This document shows, one piece after another, positions 61,239 through 64,000 of a stretch of DNA of 64,000 nucleotides. Source of the stretch: Kallotenue papyrolyticum (GTDB taxonomy: Bacteria; Chloroflexota; Chloroflexia; Chloroflexales; Kallotenuaceae). The translations under genes were made by a program, and so were the position numbers. A model generated the notes under the pieces. That model saw nothing but the letters and a program-made list of their open reading frames with translations. It did no database searches and was not told where the DNA came from. The stretch spans positions 1,418,001-1,482,000 of the forward strand of contig NZ_JAGA01000002.1 of assembly GCF_000526415.1 (NCBI RefSeq). Reading direction: 5' to 3'. Numbering within the stretch: position 1 is the stretch's first letter; every line of letters starts with the position of its first letter.

Positions 61239-62513
61239 ATGGTGACCCAACAGGATACGCTCTATGCTGAGCTGGCGGCGCTCGTCGGCGCGGCACATGT
61301 GCGTCCGGCCACGCCCGCGGACGCGGTGGAAGGCCGGCTGCCGCGCTACGTTGTCGCGCCCGGCTCGGCGCAGGAGGTGGCCCAGGTGCTGCGCGTCGCC
61401 AACCAGGCCGGGCTGCGCGTCGCGCCACGCGGCGGCGGCAGCAAGCTGGATTGGGGCCAGCCGCCCGCGGCGCTCGACCTGATCCTCGCGACCGAGCGTC
61501 TCGATGCCGTGCTGGAGCACGCCTGGGCCGACATGACCGCCACGGTGCAGGCCGGCTGTCGTGTCGCCACTCTGCAACAGGTTCTGGCGCAGCACGGGCA
61601 GCGCCTGGCGCTGGACACGCTCTGGCCGGAGCGTGCCACGGTCGGCGGCATTCTGGCGACCAACGACAGCGGCGCGCTGCGTATGCGCTTCGGCGCGTTG
61701 CGCGACCTGATCCTGGGCGTGCTGGTCGCGCTGCCGGATGGCACGCTGGCGCGCAGCGGCGGCAAGGTCGTCAAAAACGTTGCCGGCTACGATCTGCAAA
61801 AGCTGATGACCGGTGCGCTTGGCACGCTGGGCGTGATCGTGGAAGCCACCTTTCGGCTCTATCCGTTGCCGGCGGCGCAGCGCACGTTCTCGCTGGAGCT
61901 GTCTACGCCGGCGCTGGCGCAACGGCTGCTGCTGGCGATCCTCGACTCAACCCTGGTGCCCAGCAGCCTGCAACTGCGCCTGAGCACGGCTAGTGCGCCG
62001 GTGGTGGATGTGCGCTTCGAGGGCATCGCTGCGGCAATCGACAGCCAGGCCGATCACCTGCGGCGCATCGCGGCGGAGCTGGGCGCGTCCGCGCCGGTGG
62101 AGGCTGACGAGCAGGTCTGGCTGGCGCGCGAGGCGCTCTGGCAGGCGCCGGAGGGGGCCATCGTCAAAATCAGCGTCCTGCCGGCGGACTGGGCCACCTT
62201 TGTGGCGGCGCTGGAGCGCGTGGCGCAGCGCCTGCGGCTCCGCTGGACGCTGGTGGCGCAGGCACTGGGCCTCGGCATGCTGCAGCTCAGCGCGCCCAAC
62301 GACGAGGCGTTGCTGGCCGGGCTGAGCTTGCTGCGCGCCGCGGCGGGACAGCGCGGCGGCGCGCTGGTGGCACTGCGCCTGCCCACCGCCCTCAAAGCTC
62401 GCTTTGATGTGTGGGGACCGGTCGGCGACACGCTGGCGCTCCAGCGCCGCATCAAGCAGCAGTTCGATCCGCGGGCAACGCTCAACCCCGGTCGTTTCGT
62501 GGGAGGCATCTGA
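61239..62513 (+). CDS. glcE: Glycolate oxidase subunit GlcE (FAD-binding)
   Basis: The 424-residue protein has a PCMH-type FAD domain (VAPRGGGSKLDWGQPP, ATVGGILATNDSGALRMRFG, VKNVAGYDLQKLMTGALGTL) and matches GlcE in size and layout. It is paired with GlcD for oxidation of glycolate. It starts 48 bases after glcD and its stop overlaps the glcF start as TGATG. Confidence 0.92.
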   Translation: MVTQQDTLYAELAALVGAAHVRPATPADAVEGRLPRYVVAPGSAQEVAQVLRVANQAGLRVAPRGGGSKLDWGQPPAALDLILATERLDAVLEHAWADMTATVQAGCRVATLQQVLAQHGQRLALDTLWPERATVGGILATNDSGALRMRFGALRDLILGVLVALPDGTLARSGGKVVKNVAGYDLQKLMTGALGTLGVIVEATFRLYPLPAAQRTFSLELSTPALAQRLLLAILDSTLVPSSLQLRLSTASAPVVDVRFEGIAAAIDSQADHLRRIAAELGASAPVEADEQVWLAREALWQAPEGAIVKISVLPADWATFVAALERVAQRLRLRWTLVAQALGLGMLQLSAPNDEALLAGLSLLRAAAGQRGGALVALRLPTALKARFDVWGPVGDTLALQRRIKQQFDPRATLNPGRFVGGI

Positions 62514-63886
62514 TGCTCCAGGCTGTCCACTCCCGGCAGCGCGACGCAACCGGCATCTTCGACGCGCACCACCCGCCCGCGCCGGAGCTGATCGCCGATT
62601 GCGTGCACTGCGGCTTCTGCCTGCCGACCTGCCCAACCTACCTGCTGTGGGGCGAGGAGATGGACTCGCCGCGCGGGCGCATCTACCTGATGCAGCTCGG
62701 CCTCGAAGGGCAGGCACGCTGGAACCCGACCTATGTGTCGCACTTCGATCGCTGTCTGGGCTGCATGGCCTGCCTGACGGCCTGCCCCTCGGGCGTGCAG
62801 TACGACAAATTGATCGAGGCGACGCGCGCGCAGATCGAGCGCCACTACCCGCGCGCGCTGCCGGATCGCCTCTTCCGAAGCCTGATCTTCGCGCTGTTCC
62901 CCCATCCGCGCCGTCTGCGTCTGCTAGCCGCGCCGTTGTGGCTCTACCAGCGCAGCGGCCTGCGCCGTCTGGTGCAACGCTCCGGCCTGCTCTCGCTGCT
63001 GCCGGCGCGGCTGCGCGCCATGGAAGCGCTGCTGCCGCCGATCACAGCCACGGCGCTGCGTCACCCGTTACCGCGCCGTTTGCCGGCGCGTGGCGAGCGG
63101 CGCCTGCGCGTCGGGCTGCTGTTGGGCTGCGTGCAGCGCGTCTTCTTCGCCGATGTCAATGCCGCCACCGCTCGCGTGCTGCAGGCCGAGGGCTGCGAGG
63201 TAATCGCTCTGCCGGAGCAGCCCTGCTGCGGCGCGTTGCTGGTGCATGCCGGGCGCGAGCAGGAGGCGCAGGCGCTGGCGCGGCGCATGATCGATGTGTG
63301 GGAGCGCGAACAGATCGATGTGCTGGTGATCAATGCCGCCGGCTGCGGCTCCACGCTGAAGGAGTACGGCTGGCTGCTGCGCGACGATCCGGCCTATGCC
63401 GAGCGCGCGCGCCGCTTTGCCGCTGCCTGCCGCGATGTCTCCGAGGTGCTGGCCGGGCTGGAGCCGCGCGCGCCGCGCCATCCGCTGCCGCTGACGGTGG
63501 CCTACCACGACGCCTGCCACCTGCAACACGCCCAGGGCGTGCGCGCCGAACCGCGCGCGGTGCTGAGCACGATCCCCGGTCTGGAGATCCGCGAGATCGC
63601 CGAAGCCGCGATCTGTTGCGGCTCGGCGGGAATCTACAACCTGGTCGCGCCGGAGCCGGCGCAGCAGCTCGCCGACCGCAAGGTGCAGCACGTGCTGGCC
63701 ACCGGCGCGGATGTGCTGGCCACCAGCAATCCCGGCTGCCTGTTGCAGATCATGAACGGCCTGCGGCGCGCCGGCTCGGCCATGCCCGCCGTGCATCCGG
63801 TCGAACTGCTGGACGCTTCGATCCGCGGGACGCTGCCGCCGGCGCTGCAGCGCGCGATGAGCACACGCGATGAGCACACGCCATGA
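62513..63886 (+). CDS. glcF: Glycolate oxidase iron-sulfur subunit GlcF
   Basis: The 457-residue protein has two [4Fe-4S] clusters (CVHCGFCLPTCP and CLGCMACLTACP) and two CCG domains (CCGALLVHAG, CCGSAGIYNL with HDACHLQHAQGV), the electron-transfer module of GlcF. The extra frames over this region are shadows. It overlaps both neighbours by one to four bases, so the operon is translationally coupled. It probably passes electrons to quinones. Confidence 0.93.
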   Translation: MLQAVHSRQRDATGIFDAHHPPAPELIADCVHCGFCLPTCPTYLLWGEEMDSPRGRIYLMQLGLEGQARWNPTYVSHFDRCLGCMACLTACPSGVQYDKLIEATRAQIERHYPRALPDRLFRSLIFALFPHPRRLRLLAAPLWLYQRSGLRRLVQRSGLLSLLPARLRAMEALLPPITATALRHPLPRRLPARGERRLRVGLLLGCVQRVFFADVNAATARVLQAEGCEVIALPEQPCCGALLVHAGREQEAQALARRMIDVWEREQIDVLVINAAGCGSTLKEYGWLLRDDPAYAERARRFAAACRDVSEVLAGLEPRAPRHPLPLTVAYHDACHLQHAQGVRAEPRAVLSTIPGLEIREIAEAAICCGSAGIYNLVAPEPAQQLADRKVQHVLATGADVLATSNPGCLLQIMNGLRRAGSAMPAVHPVELLDASIRGTLPPALQRAMSTRDEHTP

Positions 63887-64000
63887 GTCAGCCAGCGTTT
63901 GAGTCCCAGGCGGCGCGCCGCAGCGAGCTGGCGGTGCCGGGCAACAACCCGCGCTTCATTGCCAAGGCCGCGGCTAGCGACGCCGATCTGGTCTTTCTCG
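63883..64000 (+). CDS. HpcH/HpaI aldolase/citrate lyase family protein (malyl-CoA lyase-like), 3' end outside window
   Basis: The 39 visible residues include RSELAVPGNNPRFI and KAAASDADLVFL, matching the N-terminus of CitE-like and L-malyl-CoA lyase proteins (RSELAVPxSNxRMIEKA, then DxVFLDLEDA in relatives). Those enzymes join or split glyoxylate and acetyl-CoA or propionyl-CoA. The start overlaps glcF by four bases. A link with the 3-hydroxypropionate bicycle is attractive but unproven, since the active site lies outside the window. Confidence 0.72.
   Translation, partial: MSQPAFESQAARRSELAVPGNNPRFIAKAAASDADLVFL

Noticed and set aside
62404-63873. 489-residue frame overlapping glcF on the same strand
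   Set aside because: It lacks the cysteine clusters and is Ala/Arg/Gly-rich, while the glcF frame has both ferredoxin motifs and both CCG domains.

Overview
The window is a stretch of very GC-rich bacterial chromosome with tightly packed genes, many of them sharing TGATG or ATGA stop/start overlaps. Gene content points to the phylum Chloroflexota, probably class Chloroflexia: RsbS/RsbT stress genes beside several GAF-type histidine kinases, a form II CoxL cluster with coxD and coxE, glycolate oxidase genes running into a malyl-CoA-lyase-type gene, and bactofilin, DUF2270 and SPW-repeat proteins. That assignment is inference; no rRNA, tRNA, phage, transposase gene or CRISPR array is visible.

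Layout. 1-3.2 kb: release factor 2 with its programmed frameshift (cut by the left edge), a double zinc-ribbon protein, endonuclease V with a Nudix hydrolase, and a membrane protein. 3.3-15.1 kb: a sugar epimerase, four signal-transduction proteins (three kinases and a lone receiver), RarA, the RsbS-RsbT stress switch and FolK. 15.1-22.1 kb: housekeeping and envelope genes (GatD-type amidotransferase, two glycosyltransferases, NAD kinase, TrmD, bactofilin, FtsB/DivIC-like protein). 22.1-31.7 kb: HemW, an RRM RNA-binding protein with a structured leader, a stress-type SDR, hydrolases, CoxG-like and thioesterase genes, PrsW, DUF2270, an ABC-2 exporter and a DoxX protein. 31.8-37.8 kb: quinone oxidoreductase, a complete osmoprotectant ABC transporter, and the pentose-phosphate genes pgl and rpiA. 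37.8-45.5 kb: acyl-CoA ligase and enoyl-CoA hydratase, a terpene synthase, a diguanylate cyclase broken at a homopolymer, and an SDR/VKOR-like/SPW membrane group.

45.5-53.5 kb is a molybdenum hydroxylase region: an intergenic block of palindromic repeats, coxS-coxL-coxM of the form II type, a frameshifted sulfite-oxidase-like gene on the other strand, then coxD and coxE maturation genes. 53.5-58.6 kb holds small membrane and lipoproteins, two methyltransferases, an FAD oxidoreductase interrupted by an in-frame TAG, and a 2-hydroxyacid dehydrogenase. 58.8-64 kb has an RsbR-type stressosome protein and glcD-glcE-glcF running into a CitE/malyl-CoA-lyase-like gene cut by the right edge; together with the 2-hydroxyacid dehydrogenase these suggest glycolate/glyoxylate metabolism.

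Non-coding signals stand out: several -10 hexamers lie only 6-7 bases before an ATG (likely leaderless mRNAs), a perfect 30-base palindrome lies at the predicted 5' end of the RRM mRNA, a perfect TGTGA-N6-TCACA site lies on the predicted doxX start site, and two osmoprotectant permeases share an 88-bp block with one mismatch. Three genes between 41.9 and 57.7 kb are disrupted by single-base changes, so either real decay or sequence errors must be considered there.
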